Numbered from the stretch's first letter, positions 53,008 to 62,381 are shown. The stretch: 64,000 bases of DNA from an uncultured Chitinophagaceae bacterium (GCA_937981995.1 CALJNC010000026.1:53903-117902), one strand, 5' to 3'. Numbers and translations are program-made. The notes: a model not told the origin generated them from the letters alone.

Positions 53008-53436
53008 GTGAAAAAAATCGGTATTTTAAATGGTCCCAATTTAAATCTTCTGGGAACACGAGAACCTGAAATATATGGTTCTAAGACTTTCGAAGATTTT
53101 CTTGCTGAACTGAAAGAACGATTTACTCAAACTGATTTTTTATATTATCAGTCTAATGTAGAAGGCGAGTTAATCAATCAATTACAAGAATGGGCTACTA
53201 CACAAGATGCCATTGTACTTAATTTAGGAGCGTACTCTCATACCTCAGTAGCATTAGCAGATGCCATAAAATCCTTGCCAGTGCCTGTAATAGAAGTACA
53301 TATAAGCAATGTATATGCTCGAGAGGAGTACAGACATACTTCTTTAAGTGCAGCTCATTGCCAAGGTTGTATTATGGGCTTAGGTTTGGAAGGTTACGCG
53401 CTAGCTATTCAGCATTTACTTCACAATCACTATTGA
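53008..53436 (+). CDS. aroQ: 3-dehydroquinate dehydratase, type II
   Basis: I take GTG 53008 as the start (MKKIGILNGPNLNLLGTREP), which is the standard type II N-terminus; the frame from 52957 would overlap xerD. The 142-residue protein has YQSNVEGELINQLQEW, NLGAYSHTSVALADAI and EVHISNVYAREEYRHTS, with the active-site Tyr of type II enzymes in QSN context. Known: it converts dehydroquinate to dehydroshikimate, following aroB. The end overlaps the convergent gene by 21 bases. Confidence 0.95.
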   Translation: MKKIGILNGPNLNLLGTREPEIYGSKTFEDFLAELKERFTQTDFLYYQSNVEGELINQLQEWATTQDAIVLNLGAYSHTSVALADAIKSLPVPVIEVHISNVYAREEYRHTSLSAAHCQGCIMGLGLEGYALAIQHLLHNHY

Positions 53437-53892
53437 GTCAGTAAAAACCTCATTGCTAAAGTTGTCCTGCCCGTCGCGCACGTAAACGGTCCAGCGCACA
53501 GTATCTGTTAATTTATGAATCGTAGTATCATCTCTAGCAATTAGAGTTCTTGGGTCCATACTCACTGTAAATGAACCACTGATACCATCTTCGCTTACTA
53601 CCGTAGAGGGAATTGGCGGGAAATCAAAAAAAGAAGGAGTCTCAGTTCGGCTATCTATAAAATAAATATTCTGTAATGGAGTGGGGAAGTCTAATGGTCC
53701 TATATCCGCACCACCATCTTCAAAAGTAAATTGAAAAAGAATGGGATTTTCAACGCCCTTACCACTATCTGCAATTTCATAGCGGCTTTGTTCCACAAAT
53801 TTAATTGCTGGTATAGGAGACATTTTTTCTTTCTTACAACCCCATAGTAAGGTGGCAAGAAAAAAGAAAGCTAGTACCTTTGCCATACGCAT
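53416..53892 (-). CDS. Lipoprotein of unknown function
   Basis: ATG 53892 (or 53886) gives a lipoprotein signal with lipobox LLWGC. The 158-residue mature protein has beta-rich repeats of hydrophobic strands (NPILFQFTFEDGGADIGPLD, ISGSFTVSMDPRTLIARDDT, TVRWTVYVRDGQDNFSNEVF), as in many Bacteroidota surface lipoproteins. The layout recalls an immunoglobulin-like domain. Function unknown. It starts 23 bases from the divergent LuxE-like gene and shares its control region. Confidence 0.78.
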   Translation of the reverse strand: MRMAKVLAFFFLATLLWGCKKEKMSPIPAIKFVEQSRYEIADSGKGVENPILFQFTFEDGGADIGPLDFPTPLQNIYFIDSRTETPSFFDFPPIPSTVVSEDGISGSFTVSMDPRTLIARDDTTIHKLTDTVRWTVYVRDGQDNFSNEVFTDSIVIVK

Positions 53893-53915
53893 ATAGCCAA
53901 AGTTAATTTTTTTTC

Positions 53916-54902
53916 TTGTCAATCATTACATCGCCATATCATATCTTCTCCTTAGAAAGCAAAGATTTTCTTAAAACGGCCTTAGAGGTTTTTAGATTTC
54001 AAGCGGCTAATTGTACGATTTATAAAAATTATATTGAGCAATTATCTATTAATATTAATGCGGTTCACACACTCGAAGAAATACCATTTTTACCCATACA
54101 GTTTTTTAAAACGCATAAGGTGGTAAGCACTTCGCAAGAGGAATATACTTTATTCGAAAGCAGTGCCACTAGTTCTCAAACACCTTCAAAGCATTATGTG
54201 GCAGATGAGGAATTATATAAGTTATCTCTTTTAAAATCGTTTGAAAGTGCCTTTGGTTCTATAAAAGGAAAAGTGATTTTAGGCTTACTACCGCATTATT
54301 TAGAGCGTAAAAATAGTTCCTTGGTGTATATGGTTAATTTTTTAATGCAGGAAAGTGGTCAAGATATGGATGGCTTTTTTCTTGATAAAGAAGAAGAATT
54401 ATTTATCCTGCTCAAGCAATTGGAATCTGAGGGCCGGGAGGTTTTATTATTTGGTGTAACCTTTGCTTTACTTGATTTTGCCAAAAACTTTTCCACCGAT
54501 TTAAAGTATACCACGATTATAGAAACCGGAGGGATGAAAGGACGTGCTAAAGAACAGACCCGTGCAGCTGTCCATGAAACGCTTAAAAAATCCTTTGGCC
54601 CGAAGCCCATTTGCTCAGAGTATGGAATGGCGGAGCTTTTATCACAGTCATATTATATAAGTGAAAACTTATTTGAGCCGCCGCCCTGGAAACGAGTGCT
54701 CATAAGGGACTTATACGATCCGTTTGATATAAAGTCATATGGCAAGGGAGCCCTCAATATTATTGATTTGGCCAATGTGCATTCCTGCAGTTTTATAGCC
54801 ACAGATGATATGGGTACAGCTGAGATAAACGGAAAATTTAACGTTTTAGGGAGGTTGGATGCTAGTGAAATTAGAGGCTGTAATTTGCTTTTAGAATCAT
54901 AA
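53916..54902 (+). CDS. LuxE-like acyl-protein synthetase
   Basis: TTG 53916 is the only start; no ATG is near the N-terminus. The 328-residue protein has FLPIQFFKTHKV and FESSATSSQTPSKHY, the ATP-contact-like segment, then LFGVTFALLDFA, ETGGMKGRAK and EYGMAELLSQSYY, as in LuxE/PaaK-type adenylate-forming enzymes. Known: LuxE activates fatty acids and passes them to a reductase in luminous bacteria; homologues are widespread in Bacteroidota without lux genes. No partner reductase is present. Inferred: activates an acid, perhaps for lipid or surface modification. Confidence 0.85.
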   Translation: MSIITSPYHIFSLESKDFLKTALEVFRFQAANCTIYKNYIEQLSININAVHTLEEIPFLPIQFFKTHKVVSTSQEEYTLFESSATSSQTPSKHYVADEELYKLSLLKSFESAFGSIKGKVILGLLPHYLERKNSSLVYMVNFLMQESGQDMDGFFLDKEEELFILLKQLESEGREVLLFGVTFALLDFAKNFSTDLKYTTIIETGGMKGRAKEQTRAAVHETLKKSFGPKPICSEYGMAELLSQSYYISENLFEPPPWKRVLIRDLYDPFDIKSYGKGALNIIDLANVHSCSFIATDDMGTAEINGKFNVLGRLDASEIRGCNLLLES

Positions 54903-55001
54903 AAAAGCAGTGATTTAGACCTTACAAAGTTTAAATCTAAATGTTCAGTTTGTAAAAATGGTATATCATTGCAATCTGAATTGTAGATAATTAGGATAGG
55001 A

Positions 55002-57464
55002 ATGGCAAAAAATTTAGTGATAGTGGAGTCGCCTGCAAAGGCAAAAACGATTGAGAAAATACTAGGGCAAGACTTTAAAGTAACCTCTTGTTTTGGGCAC
55101 GTGCGTGATTTAGAAAAAGCCAATATGGGTATTGATATTCCTAATGGTTTTGCACCAAAGTATAAAGTAGCAGATGATAAAAAGAAGGTTGTAAAAGAGA
55201 TGAAATCCTTAATGAAGGATGCTGAGCATGTATGGTTAGCAACGGATGAGGATCGTGAGGGTGAGGCAATTTCTTGGCATTTGTGTGAGGTATTAGGATT
55301 AGATCCTGTTACTACAAAACGAATCGTTTTTCACGAGATTACTAAAAATGCAATTCAAAAAGCAGTAGAAAATCCACGTACCGTTAATCTTGATTTAGTG
55401 AATGCACAGCAGGCAAGAAGAATCTTAGATCGAATCGTTGGTTTTGAAATTTCACCAATTCTTTGGCGTAAGATTAGTATGAAAAATAATCTTTCTGCGG
55501 GTCGTGTACAATCAGTGTCCGTACGTTTACTAGCTGAGCGCGAAAGAGAAATACAAGCTTTTACACCTACAAGCAGTTTTAAAATAGTAGGGCAATTTGC
55601 AGCTGAGAATACAGCTAAGAAAATGCAAAGTTTTAAAGCAAATTATTCAAAGAAATTAGAGGAAGCAACGAACGCAAATGATTTTTTAGAATCATGTAAA
55701 GGTGCAAACTATACCATTAGTGATATACAAGTAAAACCAGCTATCAAAAAACCATCGGGCCCATTTACAACCTCTACTTTACAGCAAGAGGCAAGTAGAA
55801 AATTGGGTTACTCGGTAGCCAAAACCATGTTGGTTGCACAAAGATTATATGAGGCGGGTAAGATTACTTATATGAGAACAGATTCTATGAATTTGTCTGA
55901 TACAGCTTTAGAAGATATTAAAAAGACCGTGACTGAAAAGTATGGTGATGAATATAATGAGTTGCGTAAGTTTAAGTCGAAAAGCGATGGCGCCCAAGAG
56001 GCTCACGAAGCGATTCGTCCTACTAGTATGGGCGAGGAAGATATTAGCAATGCCGATCAGCAACGCTTGTATACCTTAATATGGAATCGTACCATGGCAA
56101 GTCAAATGGCTGATGCCCAATTGGAAAAAACAACCGCCAGAATTAAAATTTCTACAAATAATGAAGAGTTAGTTGCTCGTGGTGAAATGGTTAAGTTTGA
56201 CGGCTTTTTACGTTTATACCTAGAAGGAACTGATGAAGAAGAGGAAGATGATGTTGATGATGGAATGTTGCCAAAACTTGCGGTGGGTCAAGTAATTGAA
56301 TTAAATCACTTAATAGCTACGCAACGTTTTACACGTCACCCAGCTAGATTTACTGAGGCTGCTTTGGTAAAAAAATTAGAGGAATTAGGTATCGGTCGAC
56401 CGTCAACCTATGCACCAACAATTAGTACAATTCAAAATAGAAAATACGTAGAGAAAACCGAACGTCAAGGTAAGGAACGCCAGTACGAAGTATTGACCCT
56501 AACACCTGATGATAAGTTAGAGCAGGTTACCGAAACTGAAATTACAGGTGCTGAAAAAAATAAATTGTTCCCAACAGATTTAGGTCTTTTGGTTACTGAT
56601 TTTTTAAAGAAGCATTTTAAGCAAGTAATGGATTATGAGTTTACTGCAAAAATTGAAGCACAATTTGATGAAGTAGCTGATGGAAATAAAGTTTGGAATA
56701 AGGTATTGGATGAGTTTTATAGTCCATTCCACGAAGTAGTAGAAGATACTCTTGAAAATGCTGAAACTGTAAGTGGTGAGCGTGCCTTGGGTAATCATCC
56801 TGAAACAGGCTTGCCAATTATTGCACGTATGGGACGTTATGGCCCCATGGTACAAATGGGACCTCAACAAATAGAAGAAGATGACCCAAAACCTAAATAT
56901 GCCAAGTTACAAGCGGGTCAAAGTATTGAAACAATTACTCTTGAGGAATCGCTTGTGCTTTTCCTACTGCCTAGAGAATTAGGTATGCTAGAGGAAAAAC
57001 CTATTGTGATTAATATCGGTCGTTTTGGACCCTATGCACAGCATGATGGTTTGTTTTATAGTTTAGGAAAAGAAAGAGACCCTTACACAATTCAATTTCC
57101 TGAAGCTAAGAAGCTGGTAATTGAAAAAAGGGAAGAGAAGCGAAAAAGTACCCTTAAGATTTTTGAGAAAGAAAAGATTAAAATATTGATAGGTCCTTAT
57201 GGCCCGTATATCAAAAAAGGCTTGCGTAACTATCGTATACCCAAAGAGCGTCATGAAGAAGCTGCAAAAATCACCTTGGAAGAAGCCTTGGTAATGATGG
57301 AGGAGCACATGAAAAACCCACGAGGTAGAAAGAAGAAAGGAGCAGTGAAAAAAGGTGCTGTAACAAAAAAGAAAAAAGCAGCTAAGAAAAAAGTAGCAGC
57401 TAAAAAGAAAGCAACGCCAAAGAAAAAGGCAGTAAAAAAGAAGGCACCTAAGAAGGATAAATAA
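55002..57464 (+). CDS. topA: DNA topoisomerase I
   Basis: The 820-residue type IA topoisomerase has the Toprim start MAKNLVIVESPAKAKTIEKI, then ATDEDREGEAISWHL, the active-site Tyr segment YEAGKITYMRTDSM and GRPSTYAPTI. After about residue 775 there is a tail of nearly pure Lys/Ala/Pro (GRKKKGAVKKGAV...KKAPKKDK) in place of zinc ribbons. Known: TopA relaxes negative supercoils; basic tails in other bacteria help DNA binding. Inferred: the tail does the same here. One-base overlap with the next gene. Confidence 0.96.
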   Translation: MAKNLVIVESPAKAKTIEKILGQDFKVTSCFGHVRDLEKANMGIDIPNGFAPKYKVADDKKKVVKEMKSLMKDAEHVWLATDEDREGEAISWHLCEVLGLDPVTTKRIVFHEITKNAIQKAVENPRTVNLDLVNAQQARRILDRIVGFEISPILWRKISMKNNLSAGRVQSVSVRLLAEREREIQAFTPTSSFKIVGQFAAENTAKKMQSFKANYSKKLEEATNANDFLESCKGANYTISDIQVKPAIKKPSGPFTTSTLQQEASRKLGYSVAKTMLVAQRLYEAGKITYMRTDSMNLSDTALEDIKKTVTEKYGDEYNELRKFKSKSDGAQEAHEAIRPTSMGEEDISNADQQRLYTLIWNRTMASQMADAQLEKTTARIKISTNNEELVARGEMVKFDGFLRLYLEGTDEEEEDDVDDGMLPKLAVGQVIELNHLIATQRFTRHPARFTEAALVKKLEELGIGRPSTYAPTISTIQNRKYVEKTERQGKERQYEVLTLTPDDKLEQVTETEITGAEKNKLFPTDLGLLVTDFLKKHFKQVMDYEFTAKIEAQFDEVADGNKVWNKVLDEFYSPFHEVVEDTLENAETVSGERALGNHPETGLPIIARMGRYGPMVQMGPQQIEEDDPKPKYAKLQAGQSIETITLEESLVLFLLPRELGMLEEKPIVINIGRFGPYAQHDGLFYSLGKERDPYTIQFPEAKKLVIEKREEKRKSTLKIFEKEKIKILIGPYGPYIKKGLRNYRIPKERHEEAAKITLEEALVMMEEHMKNPRGRKKKGAVKKGAVTKKKKAAKKKVAAKKKATPKKKAVKKKAPKKDK

Positions 57465-57682
57465 TGCGAGAAAATAACGAGCCAAAGCCAAAAAAGCCAT
57501 TTGAAATGGGCACGGTGTATCATATTGCAGCAGGTGCTATTTATTTGTTTGTAGCTTATATGGTGTACAGTAATTCGCCGGCTGATTGGAATGAAGGGCT
57601 TACACATGGTATCGCTGCAGTTGCTGCACTCTACGGTTTATTTAGGATAGGTCGAGGGATTATGAATATTATAAAAAAGTAA
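57464..57682 (+). CDS. Small membrane protein of unknown function
   Basis: The 72-residue protein has a proline- and lysine-rich start and two hydrophobic segments (about 19-36 and 47-66: HIAAGAIYLFVAYMVYS and GIAAVAALYGLFRIGRGIM). Its ATG overlaps the topA stop, so it is translated with topA. I do not recognise a family. Confidence 0.68.
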   Translation: MRENNEPKPKKPFEMGTVYHIAAGAIYLFVAYMVYSNSPADWNEGLTHGIAAVAALYGLFRIGRGIMNIIKK

Positions 57683-57758
57683 AATTAATTTTTTCTTAAG
57701 AGTCCTATTGAAATAATAGACCTATCTTTTCGTCAAGATATTGTATAATTGTACTCCT

Positions 57759-58658
57759 ATGAACAGAATTTTTTTATTCCTTGCTTTTGTGACTTGTGGC
57801 TTTTTTATGAGCTGTGAGGATTATGATAATGCTGCCGAAAGTCAAACGGCAGGATCCATTAAAGTAAGTGTTGATGAAACGTATAAACCTGTTTTAGAAC
57901 AGGCAATTAAAGTTTTTGAATCGCGCTATCCTAATGCTAAAATTGAGGCGGAGTATAAGCCAGAAGCTGATTGTTTTAAAGATTACTTAGAAGATACAAC
58001 ACGTGTAATATTTGTAAGTCGTAAACTTACTGAAGAAGAAAATGCTTATGCCGAACAGCAAAAAATTGTAAGCCGCACCTTACCATTGGCTAGAGATGCA
58101 TTAGCTTTTGTGGTAGCAAAGAATGCAAAACGAAATACGTTTTCTAAAAAGCAGATAAAAGATATTTTAGTAGGGAATAGTAATGCGGGAGATTTTCAAT
58201 TAGTATTTGATAATAAAAATTCAAGTACAGTGCGTAATATCATGGATTCGGTCATTCCGGGTCAGGAACTCTCAGAAAATATTTTTGCCGCCAAAGGATC
58301 TAAGGATGTGATTGACTATGTGGCGGGTAATCCAAAGGCTATAGGTGTAGTTGGTGTGCCATGGGTAGCCGATGTGCGCGATACGAATACAATCGAGTTT
58401 ATGACCAAAATTCAAGTTGCGGGCATTTTACCAGATAGTGGAACGGAGTTTTTACGACCCTACCAAGCGTATATTGGTTTAAATACCTATCCCTTTACGA
58501 GGAATTTATATTTTATCTCAAAAGATACCCGCGTAGGTTTGGGTACAGGCTTGGTTAATTTTATGAGTCGAGATGGGCAATTAATTTTCAAACAGTCTAA
58601 ATTGTTTCCTTTACAAGTGAATGTTCTCTTAAAACAGACACAAATAAAGAATAATTAA
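57759..58658 (+). CDS. PstS-like substrate-binding lipoprotein
   Basis: ATG 57759 gives a lipoprotein signal with MSC at 17-19; the frame to 57741 adds six residues. The 299-residue protein has a periplasmic binding fold in the phosphate-binding style: IKVSVDETYKPVLEQAIKVF, LPLARDALAFVVAKNAKRNT, SSTVRNIMDSVIPG, GNPKAIGVVGVPWVAD. Known: PstS binds phosphate for an ABC importer, but in Bacteroidota such proteins are often encoded with TPR or TonB genes instead. No transporter genes are here. Pairs with the TPR gene 61 bases downstream. Confidence 0.82.
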   Translation: MNRIFLFLAFVTCGFFMSCEDYDNAAESQTAGSIKVSVDETYKPVLEQAIKVFESRYPNAKIEAEYKPEADCFKDYLEDTTRVIFVSRKLTEEENAYAEQQKIVSRTLPLARDALAFVVAKNAKRNTFSKKQIKDILVGNSNAGDFQLVFDNKNSSTVRNIMDSVIPGQELSENIFAAKGSKDVIDYVAGNPKAIGVVGVPWVADVRDTNTIEFMTKIQVAGILPDSGTEFLRPYQAYIGLNTYPFTRNLYFISKDTRVGLGTGLVNFMSRDGQLIFKQSKLFPLQVNVLLKQTQIKNN

Positions 58659-58719
58659 CCATTTGATATAAACTATTCCTAGTCTACATAATCTAAATCT
58701 TATAACTTCGAAAAACATT

Positions 58720-60288
58720 ATGATGAAAAAAATAAGCATACTTATTCTAACCCTAATTATTAGCTTTGGTACTATGGCCCAAACTAAGAAAGATGGGATC
58801 AAATTTTATAGATATCAAAAGTATCGTTCAGCAATTAAGGCTTTGGAGCCTCTTGCAGGAGAAGACAAAATAGCAAACTATTATCTTGGTTTAAGCTATT
58901 TGGATTTGGAAGAGACGGCAAAAGCTAAAAGTATATTCCAAAGATTTCCAGCACATGCGCCTAATATGGCGGGTATTGCACGCGTACTTTTTATAGAAAA
59001 GAAAGATGCAGAAGCAAAAGCAATGCTTGAAAGTGTGATAAGAAAAACATCAAGAAAAAATAAAGCAGCTTACTTATACGCTGCTGATGCCATAACGTAC
59101 ACAAATGGTGGCGATTTGAGTAAAGCCGTTACTTGGTATGATTATTACCTTGAGTGGAAAAAATCAGCTCGTGTACTTATTCATAAAGGAGATGCCTTAC
59201 GCAGAATGCAAAAAGGGGGCGATGCTATGGATGCCTATCAAGCGGCTAGTGAAATAGGGGGGTATAATTCTTTATCAAGTTACAAGCAGGGTAACTTATG
59301 GTATGCTTCAAAAACGTATGATAGCGCCTTGGCAAATTACCAACGTGCTGCGGATATTGATCCTGAAAATCCGTTGCCATACTTTGATTTATCTATGGCG
59401 TATTACAACATTAATAAGTACGATCGTGCTAAAAAAGAGATTGAGAAGTATTTGAAATATTCTGACAACGAGCCAGAAGATCAAATGCAATATGCCAACA
59501 TTCTTTACTTAGCTAAAGATTATGATGGAGCGATTAATAAAATGAATGAGCTTTTACAATCGGGTAATGGAAAGTCTTATATGTACCGTGTATTAGGGTA
59601 TAGTCATCTTGAGAAAGGTAATGTATCAGAAGCACTTAAAAATATGGACTTACTTTTTGAAAAGCACCCTAAGGATAAATTAATCGCTAGAGATTATTTT
59701 ACTTATGGCAAAATTTTAAAGAAAGACTCAGTGAGAAGTGGCGAAGCCTTATCGTTTTTTAACCAAGGGATAGAAGCTGATACGGCTAAGGATAAAATTC
59801 CTTTATACCGTGAGTTAGCTGAAAACTATAAGGATGATGACGATTGGGCAGGTGCTGCACAATGGTATAAAAAAATTGTTGAGGCAGAGGATACTCCTGA
59901 GAAAGAAATCTTAGATTACTGGTGGGCAGGTCGTTCGTTTTATCAAGTAAGCGATTATGGGAATGCAGCTGATATGTACTCCAAAATGGTAGCGGCTAGT
60001 CCTGATGATCCAATTGGTCATTATTGGTTAGCAAAAGTTGCTGCAGCGCAAGATCCTAAATATAAAACGGGTAGTGCATCTGAATTGTTTAAAAAGTACC
60101 TACCCATGGTAAATGATAATGCTGATAAGGCAGAGAAGATTGCTGAAGCAAATATTTACTTAGCAATGGTATCTTATAACAAAAAGCAATATGCCGCAGC
60201 AAGAAAATATAGTACAGCCGCATTAAAAGCAAACCCTGGAGATGCAGATGCAAAGAATATTTTAAATGCTTTGAATAAAATTAAATAG
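58720..60288 (+). CDS. Secreted TPR-repeat protein
   Basis: The 522-residue protein has a signal peptide ending TMAQ and about ten TPR-type repeats along its whole length (ANYYLGLSYLDLEETAKAKS, LSSYKQGNLWYASKTYDSAL, YMYRVLGYSHLEKGNVSEAL, YWWAGRSFYQVSDYGNAADM, YLAMVSYNKKQYAAARKYS). Known: TPRs bind other proteins. Inferred: periplasmic partner of the PstS-like lipoprotein. A strong terminator follows. A second ATG three bases on is equally possible as start. Confidence 0.87.
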   Translation: MMKKISILILTLIISFGTMAQTKKDGIKFYRYQKYRSAIKALEPLAGEDKIANYYLGLSYLDLEETAKAKSIFQRFPAHAPNMAGIARVLFIEKKDAEAKAMLESVIRKTSRKNKAAYLYAADAITYTNGGDLSKAVTWYDYYLEWKKSARVLIHKGDALRRMQKGGDAMDAYQAASEIGGYNSLSSYKQGNLWYASKTYDSALANYQRAADIDPENPLPYFDLSMAYYNINKYDRAKKEIEKYLKYSDNEPEDQMQYANILYLAKDYDGAINKMNELLQSGNGKSYMYRVLGYSHLEKGNVSEALKNMDLLFEKHPKDKLIARDYFTYGKILKKDSVRSGEALSFFNQGIEADTAKDKIPLYRELAENYKDDDDWAGAAQWYKKIVEAEDTPEKEILDYWWAGRSFYQVSDYGNAADMYSKMVAASPDDPIGHYWLAKVAAAQDPKYKTGSASELFKKYLPMVNDNADKAEKIAEANIYLAMVSYNKKQYAAARKYSTAALKANPGDADAKNILNALNKIK

Positions 60289-60310
60289 ACAAACAGAAAT
60301 AAATTAAAAT

Positions 60311-60340
60311 AAAAAGGACACGCTTAGCGTGTCCTTTTTT
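60311..60340. terminator. Bidirectional terminator between the TPR gene and uppP
   Basis: AAAAAGGACACGC (60311-60323), loop TTA, GCGTGTCCTTTTT (60327-60339), with T runs on both sides. It shares the 13-base core CACGCTTAGCGTG with the terminator at 34551. Confidence 0.92.
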
Positions 60341-60355
60341 TATGTCTATAATTTT

Positions 60356-61147
60356 TTACTTAAAGAAATACCAAGCGAAACCGATTAGCGCTACTGCCCA
60401 ACAGTAATAGGAGAAGTAACGAAGTTTACTTTGTTTAACAATGGCAATCATCCATTGACATGCAAATATGCCTACAACAAATGCGCTTATAAAAGCAATA
60501 GCCAAAAAAGAAATGCTTAAATCACCAATGCCCTCTGTGCGTATATCTAGGAAGTCTTTTGCTGCTGCACCCATAATTACAGGCAACACCATTAAAAACG
60601 AAAATTTGGCAGCCTTAGAGCGTTCTACGCCTAATAATACCGAACTACCTATGGTAGAACCCGAGCGACTAATGCCGGGCAATATGGCAATAGCCTGAAT
60701 TACACCCACTATAAAAGCTTTTAAACCATTTACTTCACCTGTAGGGTTTTTGGCTTGGTCGCTCCAATAAAGAACAACGCCTGTAATAACAAGCATGGCA
60801 CATACCAAAGGCACATTCGCATTAAATAAATTCTCTATAGTATCCTTAAAAAACAAGCCAACTAAAACGGCTGGTATCATAGATAAAACAATGTACCACG
60901 AAAATTTAGTTTCCTCGTTCCAAGTAAATTGAAATAAACCTTTAAATACTTCAACAATATCTTTTCTAAAAATTACGACTGTGCTTAATGCGGTGGCTAA
61001 ATGTAGGGTTAGAGAAAGTGTAAGACCCTCTTCAATATTACTACCAAAAAGAGCTTTAACGAGCTCAATATGTCCACTGCTACTTACCGGCAAAAACTCA
61101 GTTAACCCTTGTACGATGCCCAATATAAGGGCTTGTAACCAATCCAT
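60356..61147 (-). CDS. uppP: Undecaprenyl-diphosphatase
   Basis: The 263-residue multi-pass protein has the two family motifs GIVQGLTEFLPVSSSGHIEL near the N-terminus and LPGISRSGSTIGSSVLLG in the middle, with about eight hydrophobic segments. Known: UppP (BacA) dephosphorylates undecaprenyl pyrophosphate at the inner membrane so that the carrier can be reused in wall and polysaccharide synthesis; extra copies give bacitracin tolerance. Two bases separate it from the DUF3098 gene. Confidence 0.95.
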   Translation of the reverse strand: MDWLQALILGIVQGLTEFLPVSSSGHIELVKALFGSNIEEGLTLSLTLHLATALSTVVIFRKDIVEVFKGLFQFTWNEETKFSWYIVLSMIPAVLVGLFFKDTIENLFNANVPLVCAMLVITGVVLYWSDQAKNPTGEVNGLKAFIVGVIQAIAILPGISRSGSTIGSSVLLGVERSKAAKFSFLMVLPVIMGAAAKDFLDIRTEGIGDLSISFLAIAFISAFVVGIFACQWMIAIVKQSKLRYFSYYCWAVALIGFAWYFFK

Positions 61148-61149
61148 AC

Positions 61150-61491
61150 TTAGTTTGTGCTAGGCTTTTTAAGTATAGCATATCCTTCTACTGCAAAACC
61201 TAACAATACAAGAATTGGAGCCAATGTAATTCTACGAAAACTAAACAAGGCATCTTTATCAAATACATTTGGGTCAGCACTTTTACCGCCAGCCATTAGC
61301 AAAAATCCAATAAAAATCAACACTAAGCCAGCACCCATAAGTAGGTAATTCTCTTTATGAAAAAGCATATTGTTTGAGCTGCTAGCAGTTTGCGTTGCAG
61401 ATTGTACAGTAGATTTTACTTCGGCTTGTGCCGATGCTACTTCCTTGCTAGCTTCGTTTAGTTTCTGTTTTAGATTTTTTTTCTTTGCCAT
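61150..61491 (-). CDS. DUF3098 membrane protein
   Basis: The 113-residue protein has a charged, Ala-rich start (likely coiled) and two hydrophobic segments (NYLLMGAGLVLIFIGFLLMA and APILVLLGFAVEGYAIL), with GGKSADPNVFDKDALFSFRR between them, the DUF3098 pattern. Known: this family is found in Bacteroidota between ftsX and uppP, as here. Function unknown; the context suggests cell-wall work. Confidence 0.85.
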   Translation of the reverse strand: MAKKKNLKQKLNEASKEVASAQAEVKSTVQSATQTASSSNNMLFHKENYLLMGAGLVLIFIGFLLMAGGKSADPNVFDKDALFSFRRITLAPILVLLGFAVEGYAILKKPSTN

Positions 61492-61505
61492 AACTTGGGG
61501 TAAAA

Positions 61506-62381
61506 TTAATATAAATCGTCTAATTGAGTTTTTAAATATTTCACAACAGACCTACTGGTACTAATATAAGATATTAATACACCTAGTAATACAATGCCCA
61601 GACAAAGCATTGCCAATTGTGAATTGTTTGAAATCGTTTTTAATTCTGGAATCCAACCTTCAACACTTGATCGAATACCAAATATAGCTAGAGCCGCTAA
61701 TAAACCGCTTATCACGCCATTGATTACACTACGTTTGATAAAAGGCTTGGCAATAAATTTGCGTGTAGCACCTACCATTTGCATCGTTTTAATTAAAAAT
61801 CGATTGCTAAACATGGCCAAACGAATGGTATTGTCGATAAGGAACACGACTGCAAAAATTAATAGTAGAGAAATAATTAGTAAAATAATACTAATTTTTT
61901 GCACGTTGCTCACCATGGTGTCTACCAAGTTTTTTTGATAATTCACCTCACGTACAATATTGCTTTGTTCTAAAAAGCGTTTCATTTTTATTAAACTATC
62001 CGTATTTACGTAGTTAGAATGTAAATGGATGTTGATGGAGCTGTAAAGAGGATTATACTCTAAAAGTTGCACCATGTCCTCACCAAAATCTGTTTTATAA
62101 ATTTCGGCTGCTTGTTCTTTAGTAATGTATTCGCTGCTTTTAGTAAAAGCTTGTTTGTCTATAATTTTTTGAAGTTGCAAGGCTTTGTTTTCACGGGTAG
62201 CATCGTTAAAGATTACTTGAACCTCAATGTTTTCTTTGAGTGCATTGGTGAGTTTAGATGCATAAATTACAATCCAACCTAGTATACCTAGCAGAAAAAG
62301 AACCAAAGCTACACCTATGATAGAGTAGAGATAATTGGCTTTGCCTCGTTTATTTTTTTTGGATAGGTTGGTACCTGCCAT
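61506..62381 (-). CDS. ftsX: Cell-division ABC-transporter-like protein FtsX
   Basis: The 291-residue protein has a cytoplasmic basic start, a membrane helix (about 20-42), an extracytoplasmic domain (EVQVIFNDATRENKALQLQK...), and a C-terminal permease part with three helices (TRKFIAKPFIKRSVINGVIS). Known: FtsX works with the ATPase FtsE to activate wall hydrolases at division; ftsE is elsewhere. First gene of ftsX - DUF3098 - uppP. Confidence 0.92.
   Translation of the reverse strand: MAGTNLSKKNKRGKANYLYSIIGVALVLFLLGILGWIVIYASKLTNALKENIEVQVIFNDATRENKALQLQKIIDKQAFTKSSEYITKEQAAEIYKTDFGEDMVQLLEYNPLYSSINIHLHSNYVNTDSLIKMKRFLEQSNIVREVNYQKNLVDTMVSNVQKISIILLIISLLLIFAVVFLIDNTIRLAMFSNRFLIKTMQMVGATRKFIAKPFIKRSVINGVISGLLAALAIFGIRSSVEGWIPELKTISNNSQLAMLCLGIVLLGVLISYISTSRSVVKYLKTQLDDLY

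Noticed and set aside
57063..57607. Minus-strand frames opposite the topA tail
   Set aside because: Phe/Leu-rich translations that mirror the AAA/AAG lysine codons of TopA.
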